This document shows positions 7,660 to 17,460 of a stretch of 64,000 nucleotides of DNA, in pieces. Made by a program: the position numbers and the translations under genes. Position 1 is the first letter of the stretch; every line of letters begins with the position of its first letter. Under the pieces are notes generated by a model that was given only the letters and a program-made list of their open reading frames with translations, was not told where the DNA came from and did not search any database. Source of the stretch: Pseudomonas sp. B28(2017). GTDB taxonomy: Bacteria > Pseudomonadota > Gammaproteobacteria > Pseudomonadales > Pseudomonadaceae. The stretch covers positions 1-64,000 of the forward strand of contig NZ_NEJH01000011.1 of NCBI RefSeq assembly GCF_002113025.1. The letters are read 5' to 3'.

Positions 7660-9561
7660 TTGAGTAAAAAAGTCGCCAGTGCGAACGAAGGCTCCGAAAC
7701 CAAAACGTCAGGAGTGGCCTTGCTTGTTGCCGCTGTCGGAGTGGTTTATGGAGACATTGGCACCAGTCCCCTCTATACGCTCAAGGAAGTGTTTTCCGGC
7801 CACTATGGCGTTCAGTTGAATCACGACGGCGTACTGGGCATTCTGTCGTTGATCTTCTGGTCACTGATCTGGGTAGTCTCCATCAAGTACGTGCTGTTCA
7901 TCCTGCGTGCCAACAACCAGGGTGAAGGCGGCATCATGGCGTTGACGGCCTTGGCCCGCCGTGCGGCTGCGCCTTACCCCTGCATGAGCAAAGTATTGGT
8001 TCTGCTGGGGCTGTTCGGTGCGGCATTGTTTTATGGGGACAGCATGATCACCCCGGCCATTTCGGTGCTCTCGGCGGTTGAGGGGCTGGAGCTGGCATTT
8101 GATGGAATAGAGCACTGGGTCGTACCGCTGTCAGTGGTGGTACTGGTTGCGTTGTTCTTGATACAGAAACACGGCACAGCCCGGATCGGCATTCTGTTTG
8201 GCCCGGTCATGGTGCTGTGGTTTGTGGTGTTGGGGACACTCGGGATCTATGGCATTTTGCAGCGCCCGGAAGTGCTACAGGCGCTTAATCCCGTTTGGGC
8301 GGTGCGTTTCTTTGTAGTCCACCCGGGAATGGGCGTGGCGATTCTGGGCGCTGTAGTGCTGTCGCTGACCGGTGCTGAAGCTTTGTATGCCGACATGGGG
8401 CACTTTGGTCGAAAACCGATTTCTCGTGCCTGGTTCATGCTCGTCTTGCCCGGTCTGGCACTCAATTACTTTGGCCAGGGCGCCTTGATCCTGGGATATC
8501 CGGAAGCGGTGCGCAATCCGTTCTATTTACTGGCACCTGACTGGGCGCTGTTGCCGATGGTCGCTCTGTCCACACTGGCAACCATCATCGCCTCTCAAGC
8601 CGTAATCTCCGGCGCGTTCTCCCTGACTCGCCAGGCCATTCAGCTGGGTTACGTGCCTCGCATGTTTATCCAGCACACTTCCGACCAGGAGCAGGGGCAG
8701 ATATACATAGGCACAGTCAACTGGGCGTTGATGGTCGGAGTTGTATTACTGGTGATCGGTTTCGAATCCTCCAGTGCCTTGGCTGCCGCTTATGGGGTTG
8801 CGGTGACGGGAACCATGTTGATCACCACCATCCTGTCCTCGGCTGTCGTACTGCTCCTCTGGAAAACACCGCGCTGGCTGGCCATCCCGATGTTGCTCGG
8901 ATTTCTGTTGGTGGACAGCCTGTATTTCGCGGCCAATGCGCCAAAGATTTTACAGGGCGGTGCGTTCCCGGTGATTGCCGGCATCGGCCTGTTCATTTTG
9001 ATGACGACCTGGAAGCGGGGGCGGAAGATTATTGTTGAGCGGCTGGACGAAACCGCGCTTGCGCTTCCGTTCTTCATCAGCAGCCTTCGTACGCAACCTC
9101 CTCATCGCGTACAAGGCACGGCAGTGTTTCTTACCGCCAGGTCCGATGCTGTTCCTCATGCACTGTTGCACAACCTGCTGCATAACCAGGTGTTGCATCA
9201 GCAGGTGGTGTTGTTGACTGTGGTCTCCGAAGACAGTCCGCGAGTGCCTGTGGATCGTCGGTTCGAAGTTGAATCCTATGGCGAAGGCTTCTTTCGGGTC
9301 AGCCTGCACTTTGGTTTCACCGAAGAGCCCGATGTCCCGCTCGCATTGCGAGCCTGCCATCTACCCGAACTGGATTTCAGCCCTATGCGCACAACCTATT
9401 TCCTGAGCCGGGAGACGGTTATCCCGACCAAACGCATCGGTATGGCGAAGTGGCGTGAGTACTTGTTTGCGTTCTTGCTCAAGAACGCAAACAGCAACCT
9501 GAAGTACTTCAAGTTGCCATTGAACAGAGTCATCGAGTTGGGCACACAGGTCGAAATGTAG
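7660..9561 (+). CDS. kup: Low-affinity potassium transporter Kup
   Basis: A 633-residue K+/H+ symporter of the KUP/HAK/KT family. The conserved first helix 'VYGDIGTSPLYTLKEVFSG' and second-loop 'NNQGEGGIMAL' are diagnostic. About twelve membrane helices are followed by a cytoplasmic domain from about residue 460. Translation most likely starts at a TTG giving MSKKVASANEG, because no ATG lies before the conserved first helix. It sits alone between two amino-acid transporter clusters and is not co-directional with either in an operon. Its C-terminal 'FFLSRETVIP' and 'NRVIELGTQVEM' ending match the full family length, so it is intact. Confidence 0.95.
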   Translation: MSKKVASANEGSETKTSGVALLVAAVGVVYGDIGTSPLYTLKEVFSGHYGVQLNHDGVLGILSLIFWSLIWVVSIKYVLFILRANNQGEGGIMALTALARRAAAPYPCMSKVLVLLGLFGAALFYGDSMITPAISVLSAVEGLELAFDGIEHWVVPLSVVVLVALFLIQKHGTARIGILFGPVMVLWFVVLGTLGIYGILQRPEVLQALNPVWAVRFFVVHPGMGVAILGAVVLSLTGAEALYADMGHFGRKPISRAWFMLVLPGLALNYFGQGALILGYPEAVRNPFYLLAPDWALLPMVALSTLATIIASQAVISGAFSLTRQAIQLGYVPRMFIQHTSDQEQGQIYIGTVNWALMVGVVLLVIGFESSSALAAAYGVAVTGTMLITTILSSAVVLLLWKTPRWLAIPMLLGFLLVDSLYFAANAPKILQGGAFPVIAGIGLFILMTTWKRGRKIIVERLDETALALPFFISSLRTQPPHRVQGTAVFLTARSDAVPHALLHNLLHNQVLHQQVVLLTVVSEDSPRVPVDRRFEVESYGEGFFRVSLHFGFTEEPDVPLALRACHLPELDFSPMRTTYFLSRETVIPTKRIGMAKWREYLFAFLLKNANSNLKYFKLPLNRVIELGTQVEM

Positions 9562-9679
9562 TGATAGGTTGCAATTGAGTCGGGATCAGGAGCAGCGCCG
9601 AGCACGGTTGGAAGCGCCACGCTTCGATATCGAGCAGAAACGGGTCGGTCTGTTAAGCCCTGGCGGTGCGTCCTGTGCC

Positions 9680-10633
9680 TTACATCCGCAGGCGCAACGT
9701 TTCAAAGAGTTGTCGATCTTCCTTTCTGGCCGAACGGGCATGACGCCGAATGACCTGCAACAGGCAGTCGGTGAAGCAGAGTGCCGGGTTGCTCAGCGAC
9801 CCGTTGCGTCGGGTGACGATGCTCAGTTGTCGGGGCTCGAATTGCTCGGTCAGCCCCAGGGACACCACGCGACCCAGGAATGGCGGGGCTGTGCTCACAA
9901 TGGACGGCCCCCAGGTGCACATGTTGGCCCGTTCGACCATCATCTGCAAAATGGCCAGTGAATGGGCGCGCACGATTCGGTTCTCATCAATTTGCGCGCC
10001 GTGTTTCCAGAACAGTTCCTGCATCAGCCCATCGTGTCCGTCCGGTGCGTAGTTCAGGGTCCAGTTTTCCTCCAGTAACTCGTGGATCGATCGTGCGTGT
10101 TGTCGGGCGTGACCCTCGCGGACCAGCACCGAAGTCTGGTAATCGAGCAAGGTTTCGCAAGCGAATTCCTGAGTCGATTGTGCTGGATGGAGCTGACCGA
10201 TCGCGAAATCCATGCTGCCGTCGCGCAACAGCGGTTGGGCAACGGCCATCAGGCTTTCAAACAGCTCCAGTTTGATTTGCGGCATGCGCTCGCGAAAAGC
10301 CAACACCACTTCGGGCAGGAAGGTCAGGGCGATCCATGGGGTGATCCCGACGCAGAGCCGTCCCTGGGCCTTGCCACGCATATGATCGAGCTCGGTCTGC
10401 GCATGTTCTAGCTGCTTGATCACCAGCCGCGCGTGGGTCAACAAGACTTTCCCGTATTCGGAGAAGTGCAGGCCGCTGGGGGTTCGGGTGAACAACGGCA
10501 GTTGTTGACTGGTTTCCAGTTCGCGCAACGCTTTGGTCACGGCGGCCTGGGAAATCCCCAGCGAACGCGCGGCCGCGCGGATGCTGCCGGTTTCGGCGCT
10601 GGCAATCAGCGCCTGTAATTGATGCAGTTTCAT
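9680..10633 (-). CDS. LysR-family regulator, divergent to M20 amidohydrolase operon
   Basis: A 317-residue LysR-type activator. The winged helix-turn-helix is at residues about 3-60 ('GSIRAAARSLGISQAAVTKAL'), followed by the effector-binding domain ('LCVGITPWIALTFLPEVVLAF'). The ATG at 10633 begins the standard LysR N-terminus 'MKLHQLQALIASAE'; the extra 14 upstream codons overlap the operator. It is divergent from the M20 amidohydrolase gene and the second amino-acid ABC operon. A perfect 11-bp inverted repeat sits 10 bases upstream of its start codon. It most likely controls that operon and itself in response to the transported compound or its acyl derivative. Confidence 0.9.
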   Translation of the reverse strand: MKLHQLQALIASAETGSIRAAARSLGISQAAVTKALRELETSQQLPLFTRTPSGLHFSEYGKVLLTHARLVIKQLEHAQTELDHMRGKAQGRLCVGITPWIALTFLPEVVLAFRERMPQIKLELFESLMAVAQPLLRDGSMDFAIGQLHPAQSTQEFACETLLDYQTSVLVREGHARQHARSIHELLEENWTLNYAPDGHDGLMQELFWKHGAQIDENRIVRAHSLAILQMMVERANMCTWGPSIVSTAPPFLGRVVSLGLTEQFEPRQLSIVTRRNGSLSNPALCFTDCLLQVIRRHARSARKEDRQLFETLRLRM

Positions 10634-10643
10634 CTGACCACCT

Positions 10644-10668
10644 TGATGACAACCAGTGGTTGTCATCA
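10644..10668. promoter_or_regulatory. Candidate LysR operator: perfect 11-bp inverted repeat
   Basis: TGATGACAACC, three bases AGT, then GGTTGTCATCA: a perfect inverted repeat in the intergenic region between the LysR gene (start 10633) and the amidohydrolase gene (start 10766). Symmetry and position fit an autoregulatory operator. Binding is inferred. Confidence 0.65.
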
Positions 10669-10765
10669 TAACCAAACTGCGCCTCCCCAGCCCAGCGCCC
10701 GTTCCCTAAGATCGACCCCAACAGCGCTTTCGCTGCTGCACAGACCCTGTCGAAGGAGAACACCC

Positions 10766-11935
<1,170 letters not shown>

Positions 11936-11987
11936 GACGGCGCATTTTCGCCCGTTATGCCTGTACAAAATCTGCGGCCTGAAGAGG

Positions 11988-11995
11988 AATAAAAA
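11988..11995 (+). promoter_or_regulatory. Candidate Crc/Hfq motif at binding-protein start
   Basis: AATAAAAA fits AAnAAnAA exactly and spans the bases between the Shine-Dalgarno (AAGAGGA) and the ATG at 11995. This is the usual position of functional Crc/Hfq sites. The motif is seen; function is inferred. Confidence 0.45.
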
Positions 11996-12783
11996 TGAAC
12001 AAGATGATTGCAGCCGTTTCCCTGGTGTTCCTGACGGCGACGAGCCTGGCGGGTGCGGCCGACTGGTCTGGCAAAGTGCTGAAGCTGGGGGTGGACCCGA
12101 CGTACCCTCCGCTGGAATACAAGAATCAGGACGGCACGCTGACCGGTTTCGGGGTCGACATCGCCGAGGCGCTCTGCGCCGAACTGAAGGCACGATGCGT
12201 CTGGGTGGAAAGCAGCTGGGACGGGATGATCCCGGCACTGCTGGCGCGCAAGTTCGATGCGGTGGCGTCCTCGATGACCATCACCCCCAAACGTTTGGAG
12301 CAGATTGCGTTTACCGACAAGGTGTCCAATGCACCGGCACGGTTAGTGGCCAAACGTGGGGCGGGATTACAACCGACCCTCGAATCGCTCAAGGGCAAGC
12401 GCATTGGTGTGGAGCAGGGCTCGACTCAGGAGTCCTATGCCAAAGCGGTCTGGGGTTCCAAAGGCGTGGAAGTTCTTTCCTATCAAAATCAGGATCAGGT
12501 GTACGCCGACCTGGTGGTGGGGCGACTTGATGCCTCGTTGCAGGGTTCCATTCAAGCCAGCTACGGCTTTTTGAAAACAGCGGCGGGCAAAGACTATGAG
12601 TTCGCCGGTGCCACCCTGGATGATCCGGGCTTCTTCGGCGTGGGTGATGGCCTCGGTCTGCGCAAGAGCGATGTCGCCTTGCGCGAAGACTTGAACAAAG
12701 CCCTGGCAACCATTCTCGCCAACGGGACTTACGCGCGGATCAACAACAAGTACTTCGATTTTGACGTCTACGGTGCCAAGTAA
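11995..12783 (+). CDS. Periplasmic amino-acid binding protein (family 3)
   Basis: A 262-residue solute-binding protein with a Sec signal peptide of about 21 residues ending in 'TSLAGAA'. Family-3 signatures are 'LKLGVDPTYPPLEYKNQDG', 'GFGVDIAEALCAELKARC', 'SSWDGMIPALLARKFDAV' and 'SMTITPKRLEQIAFT'. The C-terminus 'NNKYFDFDVYGAK' parallels the other binding protein in this window. AAGAGGAAT precedes the ATG. It acts in the periplasm as the receptor of the second ABC system. Annotated homologues are usually called lysine/arginine/ornithine or octopine binding; the ligand here is not determined. Confidence 0.92.
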   Translation: MNKMIAAVSLVFLTATSLAGAADWSGKVLKLGVDPTYPPLEYKNQDGTLTGFGVDIAEALCAELKARCVWVESSWDGMIPALLARKFDAVASSMTITPKRLEQIAFTDKVSNAPARLVAKRGAGLQPTLESLKGKRIGVEQGSTQESYAKAVWGSKGVEVLSYQNQDQVYADLVVGRLDASLQGSIQASYGFLKTAAGKDYEFAGATLDDPGFFGVGDGLGLRKSDVALREDLNKALATILANGTYARINNKYFDFDVYGAK

Positions 12784-12869
12784 CCCACGGCCGATTCGTT
12801 GAGCAGGGCGCTCGCTCGAGCGCTCTATTGCCCCCTTCACCTCACCCTGACAAGAACAAGGAGAGTGAG

Positions 12870-13559
12870 ATGCTTCTGGAAGGCTTTGGCCCGCAGATTC
12901 TGCTGGGCACCCTGGCCACCATCAAACTGGCGCTTTGGTCATTACTGATCGCCGTCCTGGCCGGGCTGATGGGCGCCAGTTCCAGGTTATCGTCCAACCG
13001 TTTGCTGCGTGCGTTGGCCACGGGGTATACGACCGTGATCCGCAGCATGCCTGACCTGGTGATCATGTTGCTGCTGTTCTTCAGCCTGCAGATGTTGCTC
13101 AACCGGATGACCGATTGGCTGGGCACCGCTCAGATTGATATCGACCCGTTTCTGGCCGGTGTCGTGACGCTGTCCTTCATCTACGGTGCCTACTTTACCG
13201 AGACGTTTCGCGGTGCCTTTCAGGCGGTCCCTGTCGGTCAGATCGAAGCGGCGAGGGCCTACGGCATGACCCGTGGGGAAACCTTTCGCAAGGTCCTCTT
13301 TCCCCAAATGCTGCGCCACGCCTTGCCGGGCATCGGCAACAACTGGCAGGTGCTGATCAAGTCGACGGCGCTGGTGTCGATCATCGGTCTGACTGACGTG
13401 GTCAAGGCCACGCAGGATGCGGGCAAGGGCTCGATGCAGTTCTTTTACTTCACCCTGGTCGGCGGCCTGATCTACCTCGCCATTACCACAGTCTCCAACG
13501 GCGTGTTGCTGTGGCTTGAGCGCCGTTATTCGGTCGGTGTCAGGAAGGCTGCGCTATGA
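12870..13559 (+). CDS. Amino-acid ABC transporter permease (HisQ-like)
   Basis: A 229-residue HisMQ-family inner-membrane permease with the EAA loop 'GQIEAARAYGMTRGETFRKV'. The ATG at 12870 is chosen because AAGGAG lies nearby and it gives MLLEGFGPQIL, aligning with the permease at 5357-6046; a 14-codon upstream extension reads through the intergenic leader. Its stop overlaps the next permease's start (ATGA), so the two subunits are translationally coupled and expected in 1:1 ratio. Confidence 0.92.
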   Translation: MLLEGFGPQILLGTLATIKLALWSLLIAVLAGLMGASSRLSSNRLLRALATGYTTVIRSMPDLVIMLLLFFSLQMLLNRMTDWLGTAQIDIDPFLAGVVTLSFIYGAYFTETFRGAFQAVPVGQIEAARAYGMTRGETFRKVLFPQMLRHALPGIGNNWQVLIKSTALVSIIGLTDVVKATQDAGKGSMQFFYFTLVGGLIYLAITTVSNGVLLWLERRYSVGVRKAAL

Positions 13560-14269
13560 CCGGCATTCTCGAATCCTACTGGCAGGCGTACCTGTGGAGT
13601 GACGGGCCGCATCTTTCCGGGCTGGTGGTGACCTTGTGGTTGCTGATCCTGGCGGTGGCGATGGGGTTTGTGCTCGCGGTGCCATTGTCGATTGCCCGCG
13701 TCAGCCGCAACCCGCTGCTGCGCCTGCCGGTCTGGTGTTACACCTACGTGTTTCGTGGCACCCCGTTGTACATCCAGCTGCTGTTCTTTTACACCGGGGT
13801 GTACAGCTTGCATGTGGTGCGGTCCCAGGATTTTCTCAACGCGTTTTTCCGTGATGGCTTCAACTGCACGGTGCTGGCGTTCGGGCTCAATACCTGCGCC
13901 TACATGACCGAGATTTTTGCCGGTGCAATCCGGGCAACTGCCCACGGTGAAATCGAGGCCGCCAGTGCCTACGGAATGAGCCGGTTCACGCTTTATCGGC
14001 GGATTATTCTGCCGTCGGCGTTGCGCCGGGCGCTACCGTTTTTCAGCAATGAAGTGATTCTGATGCTGCATTCCACCTCAGTGGCCTTTACCGCCACGGT
14101 GCCCGATTTGCTGAAGATCGCCCGGGATGTCAACTCGGCGACCTATGCCTCCTTTACCGCCTTTGGCATTGCCGGGGTGCTGTACGCCGCCAGCGCGTTT
14201 TTCCTGATCTGGCTGTTTCGTCGCGGCGAACTGCATTGGCTGGCCTACCTCAAACCGCGAACGCACTGA
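13556..14269 (+). CDS. Amino-acid ABC transporter permease (HisM-like)
   Basis: A 237-residue HisMQ-family permease. It has about five membrane helices and the EAA loop 'GEIEAASAYGMSRFTLYRRI', nearly the same as in the first cluster's HisM-like protein. The start ATG overlaps the previous gene by four bases. It pairs with the HisQ-like subunit to form the membrane channel served by the ATPase 20 bases downstream. Intact and of normal family length. Confidence 0.92.
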   Translation: MTGILESYWQAYLWSDGPHLSGLVVTLWLLILAVAMGFVLAVPLSIARVSRNPLLRLPVWCYTYVFRGTPLYIQLLFFYTGVYSLHVVRSQDFLNAFFRDGFNCTVLAFGLNTCAYMTEIFAGAIRATAHGEIEAASAYGMSRFTLYRRIILPSALRRALPFFSNEVILMLHSTSVAFTATVPDLLKIARDVNSATYASFTAFGIAGVLYAASAFFLIWLFRRGELHWLAYLKPRTH

Positions 14270-14289
14270 CCCCTATCGGACTAGCTCGA

Positions 14290-15057
14290 ATGTATAAATT
14301 GATCGTTGAAGATGTGCATAAGAACTACGGTAACCATGAAGTGCTCAAAGGGGTTTCGCTCAAGGCAAGGGCAGGTGACGTGATCAGCATCATCGGCTCC
14401 TCCGGGTCTGGGAAAAGTACCTTCTTGCGCTGTATCAATCATCTCGAACAACCGTCGTCCGGGCGCATTGTTGTCAATGACGAAGAGTTGCTCACCCGCA
14501 GAAACTCAAAGGGCGAGTTGTGTGTGGTGAACCCCGGGCAGCTACGGAGCCTGCGCAGCCGGTTGTCGATGGTGTTTCAGCACTTCAATTTGTGGAGCCA
14601 CATGACCGTGCTGGAAAACATCATCGAGTGTCCGATGAACGTGCTCGGTATCAGTCGGGCGCAGGCACTGGAGCGGGCACGTCATTACCTTGCCAAGGTG
14701 GGCCTGCCACAAAAAGTCGAGACCCGGTACCCGGTGCATTTGTCCGGCGGCCAGCAACAGCGGGTGGCCATTGCACGTGCGCTGGCCATGGAGCCTGAGG
14801 TGATGCTGTTCGACGAACCGACCTCAGCCCTCGACCCTGAACTGGTGGGTGAAGTGCTCAAGGTCATGCAGCAATTGGCCGAAGAGGGCAGGACGATGGT
14901 GGTGGTCACCCACGAGATGGCGTTTGCCAGGCAGGTGTCCAGTCACGTGATCTTTCTGCATCAGGGGCGGGTGGAAGAACAGGGCACGCCGGGCAGTGTT
15001 CTGGAGCATCCCCGCAGTGAGCGCTTGCAGCAGTTTCTGGCGGGGAGCCTCAAGTAA
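14290..15057 (+). CDS. Polar amino-acid ABC transporter ATPase (HisP-like)
   Basis: A 255-residue ATPase. Walker A is GSSGSGKST near residue 36-44, the signature 'LSGGQQQRVAIARAL', Walker B 'VMLFDEPTSALDPE' and switch 'VVVTHEMAFARQ'. An upstream in-frame ATG at 14236 lies within the preceding permease gene; the ATG at 14290 gives the standard N-terminus MYKLIVEDVHKNYG and is used. It is the last gene of the second amino-acid transporter operon. Near-twin of the ATPase at 2740-3504, suggesting the two systems arose by duplication. Confidence 0.93.
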   Translation: MYKLIVEDVHKNYGNHEVLKGVSLKARAGDVISIIGSSGSGKSTFLRCINHLEQPSSGRIVVNDEELLTRRNSKGELCVVNPGQLRSLRSRLSMVFQHFNLWSHMTVLENIIECPMNVLGISRAQALERARHYLAKVGLPQKVETRYPVHLSGGQQQRVAIARALAMEPEVMLFDEPTSALDPELVGEVLKVMQQLAEEGRTMVVVTHEMAFARQVSSHVIFLHQGRVEEQGTPGSVLEHPRSERLQQFLAGSLK

Positions 15058-15353
15058 CGCTAAGCGCTGCTCAATGCTTCAATGTCGACGCTTGAAAGAC
15101 GGCGGCGCCTGCAAAAGAATCTGGATCCTGATCGCGAGCAAAAGTCATTTCTGTCCCCGCCGGGTTTGCGCCAACCGGTGATCGCACCCAGCCCCAGTGC
15201 CCGTGATTGCCCAATATCGCTGCTCATTTCGATCATTAATTTGTCAGTTGCGGTCATTGAGCGACAGCGGCGCGACTCTTAGTCTGTCGAACATGACTGA
15301 TGGGGGCCGTAGAGCTCCTGCACTTTCCGTGATCGCTCGATGTGGAGTTACCG

Positions 15354-17393
15354 ATGACCGTCGCTCAATACCCGCACCTGTTGGCTCCGCTGGACCTGGG
15401 TTTCACCACGCTGCGCAATCGCACCCTGATGGGGTCGATGCACACTGGCCTTGAAGAGAAACCGGGTGGTTTCGAACGCATGGCGGCGTACTTTGCCGAA
15501 CGTGCCCGTGGCGGTGTCGGCCTGATGGTCACCGGCGGTATCGGCCCGAACGATGAAGGTGGCGTGTATTCCGGTGCGGCCAAGCTGACGACCGAAGAAG
15601 AGGCGCTCAAGCACCGTATCGTCACCCGTGCCGTGCATGACGCGGGCGGCAAGATCTGCATGCAGATCCTCCATGCCGGTCGTTATGCCTACAGCCCGAA
15701 ACAGGTTGCGCCTAGCGCGATCCAGGCGCCGATCAACCCGTTCAAGCCCAAGGAGCTGGACGAGGAGGGCATCGAGAAGCAGATCAGCGATTTCGTCACC
15801 TGCTCGGTACTGGCACAAACCGCCGAATACGACGGTGTGGAAATCATGGGCTCCGAAGGTTATTTCATTAACCAGTTCCTCGCCGCCCACACCAACCACC
15901 GTACCGACCGCTGGGGTGGCAGCTATGAAAACCGCATGCGCCTGCCGGTGGAAATCGTCCGTCGCGTGCGTGAAGCGGTCGGTCCGAACTTCATCATCAT
16001 TTTCCGTCTGTCGATGCTCGACCTGGTCGAAGGCGGCAGCACCTGGGAAGAGATCGTTCAACTGGCCAAGGCCATCGAGCAGGCCGGCGCGACCATCATC
16101 AATACCGGTATCGGCTGGCACGAAGCGCGGATTCCAACCATCGCCACCAAAGTGCCGCGCGCGGCCTTCAGCAAGGTCACGGCCAAGCTGCGTGGTTCTG
16201 TGAACATTCCGCTGATCACCACCAACCGCATCAACACGCCGGAAGTCGCCGAACAGATCCTGGCCGAGGGCGATGCCGACATGGTGTCCATGGCGCGGCC
16301 GTTCCTCGCCGACCCGGATTTCGTCAACAAGGCCGCTGAAGGTCGCGCCGATGAAATCAACACCTGCATCGGTTGCAACCAGGCCTGCCTTGATCACACC
16401 TTCGGTGGCAAGCTGACCAGTTGCCTGGTCAACCCGCGTGCCTGCCACGAAACCGAGCTGAACTATCTGCCGGTGCAGCAGTTAAAGAAAATCGCCGTGG
16501 TCGGTGCCGGCCCTGCCGGTTTGTCCGCCGCGACCGTGGCGGCCGAGCGTGGCCATCAGGTGACGCTGTTCGATTCGGCCAGCGAAATCGGCGGCCAGTT
16601 CAACATCGCCAAGCGCGTTCCGGGCAAGGAAGAGTTCTACGAAACCATTCGCTACTTCAATCGCAAGCTGCAGACCACTAACGTCGAGGTGTGCCTGAAC
16701 ACCCGCGTCGACGTGGCCAGGCTGGTCGAGGGCGGCTACGACGAGATCATCTTGGCCACCGGCATTGCGCCGCGCGTGCCGGCGATTGCAGGGGTGGAAA
16801 ACGCCAAGGTGTTGAGCTACCTGGATGTGATCCTGGAGCGCAAACCGGTCGGCAAGCGTGTCGCGGTGATTGGTGCCGGTGGTATCGGTTTCGACGTCTC
16901 CGAATTCCTGGTGCATCAAGGCGTGGCTACCAGTCAGGATCGCGCCGCGTTCTGGAAAGAATGGGGCATCGATACGCACCTTGAGGCACGCGGTGGCGTT
17001 TCCGGTGTCAAGGCCGAGCCCCATGCGCCGGCCCGCGAGGTGTTTCTGCTGCAACGCAAGAAATCCAAGGTCGGCGACGGCCTGGGCAAGACCACCGGCT
17101 GGATTCATCGCACGGGTCTCAAGAACAAGCAGGTACAGATGCTCAACAGCGTTGAATACCTGAAGATCGACGACGAAGGCCTGCACATCCGCATCGGCGA
17201 AACCGGCGAGCCGCAGGTGCTGCCGGTGGACAACATCGTGATTTGCGCCGGGCAGGACCCGCTGCGTGAGTTGCATGAAAGCCTGGTGGCGGCGGGGCAG
17301 AACGTGCACCTGATCGGCGGCGCGGATGTCGCGGCAGAACTGGATGCCAAGCGGGCGATCAATCAGGGTTCGCGGTTGGCGGCGCAGTTGTAA
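15354..17393 (+). CDS. fadH: 2,4-dienoyl-CoA reductase (NADPH) FadH
   Basis: A 679-residue multidomain flavoenzyme that reduces 2,4-dienoyl-CoA during beta-oxidation of unsaturated fatty acids. Residues about 1-330 are an Old-Yellow-Enzyme TIM barrel with FMN ('LMVTGGIGPNDEG', 'IMGSEGYFINQFLAAHTN'). Around 340-360 the cysteine cluster 'CIGCNQACLD ... CLVNPRAC' binds 4Fe-4S. From about 375 the FAD/NADPH Rossmann folds start ('VVGAGPAGLSAATVAAERG', 'VAVIGAGGIGFDVSEFLV'). The ATG at 15354 follows TGGAG. It is a single gene; the 296 bases upstream show no other gene or obvious motif. Confidence 0.95.
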   Translation: MTVAQYPHLLAPLDLGFTTLRNRTLMGSMHTGLEEKPGGFERMAAYFAERARGGVGLMVTGGIGPNDEGGVYSGAAKLTTEEEALKHRIVTRAVHDAGGKICMQILHAGRYAYSPKQVAPSAIQAPINPFKPKELDEEGIEKQISDFVTCSVLAQTAEYDGVEIMGSEGYFINQFLAAHTNHRTDRWGGSYENRMRLPVEIVRRVREAVGPNFIIIFRLSMLDLVEGGSTWEEIVQLAKAIEQAGATIINTGIGWHEARIPTIATKVPRAAFSKVTAKLRGSVNIPLITTNRINTPEVAEQILAEGDADMVSMARPFLADPDFVNKAAEGRADEINTCIGCNQACLDHTFGGKLTSCLVNPRACHETELNYLPVQQLKKIAVVGAGPAGLSAATVAAERGHQVTLFDSASEIGGQFNIAKRVPGKEEFYETIRYFNRKLQTTNVEVCLNTRVDVARLVEGGYDEIILATGIAPRVPAIAGVENAKVLSYLDVILERKPVGKRVAVIGAGGIGFDVSEFLVHQGVATSQDRAAFWKEWGIDTHLEARGGVSGVKAEPHAPAREVFLLQRKKSKVGDGLGKTTGWIHRTGLKNKQVQMLNSVEYLKIDDEGLHIRIGETGEPQVLPVDNIVICAGQDPLRELHESLVAAGQNVHLIGGADVAAELDAKRAINQGSRLAAQL

Positions 17394-17417
17394 TACACAG
17401 GTCCAGCGTGCCAATGG

Positions 17418-17440
17418 CTTTCGCGGGCTTGCCCGCGAAG
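17418..17440. repeat. REP-like palindrome
   Basis: TTCGCGGGC, TT, GCCCGCGAA: a degenerate REP unit between fadH and the next gene. It lies within 24 to 67 bases of the two coding regions, so it may lie in the leader of the downstream gene. Confidence 0.7.
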
Positions 17441-17460
17441 GCGTCCTCAAGGCTGTTAAG

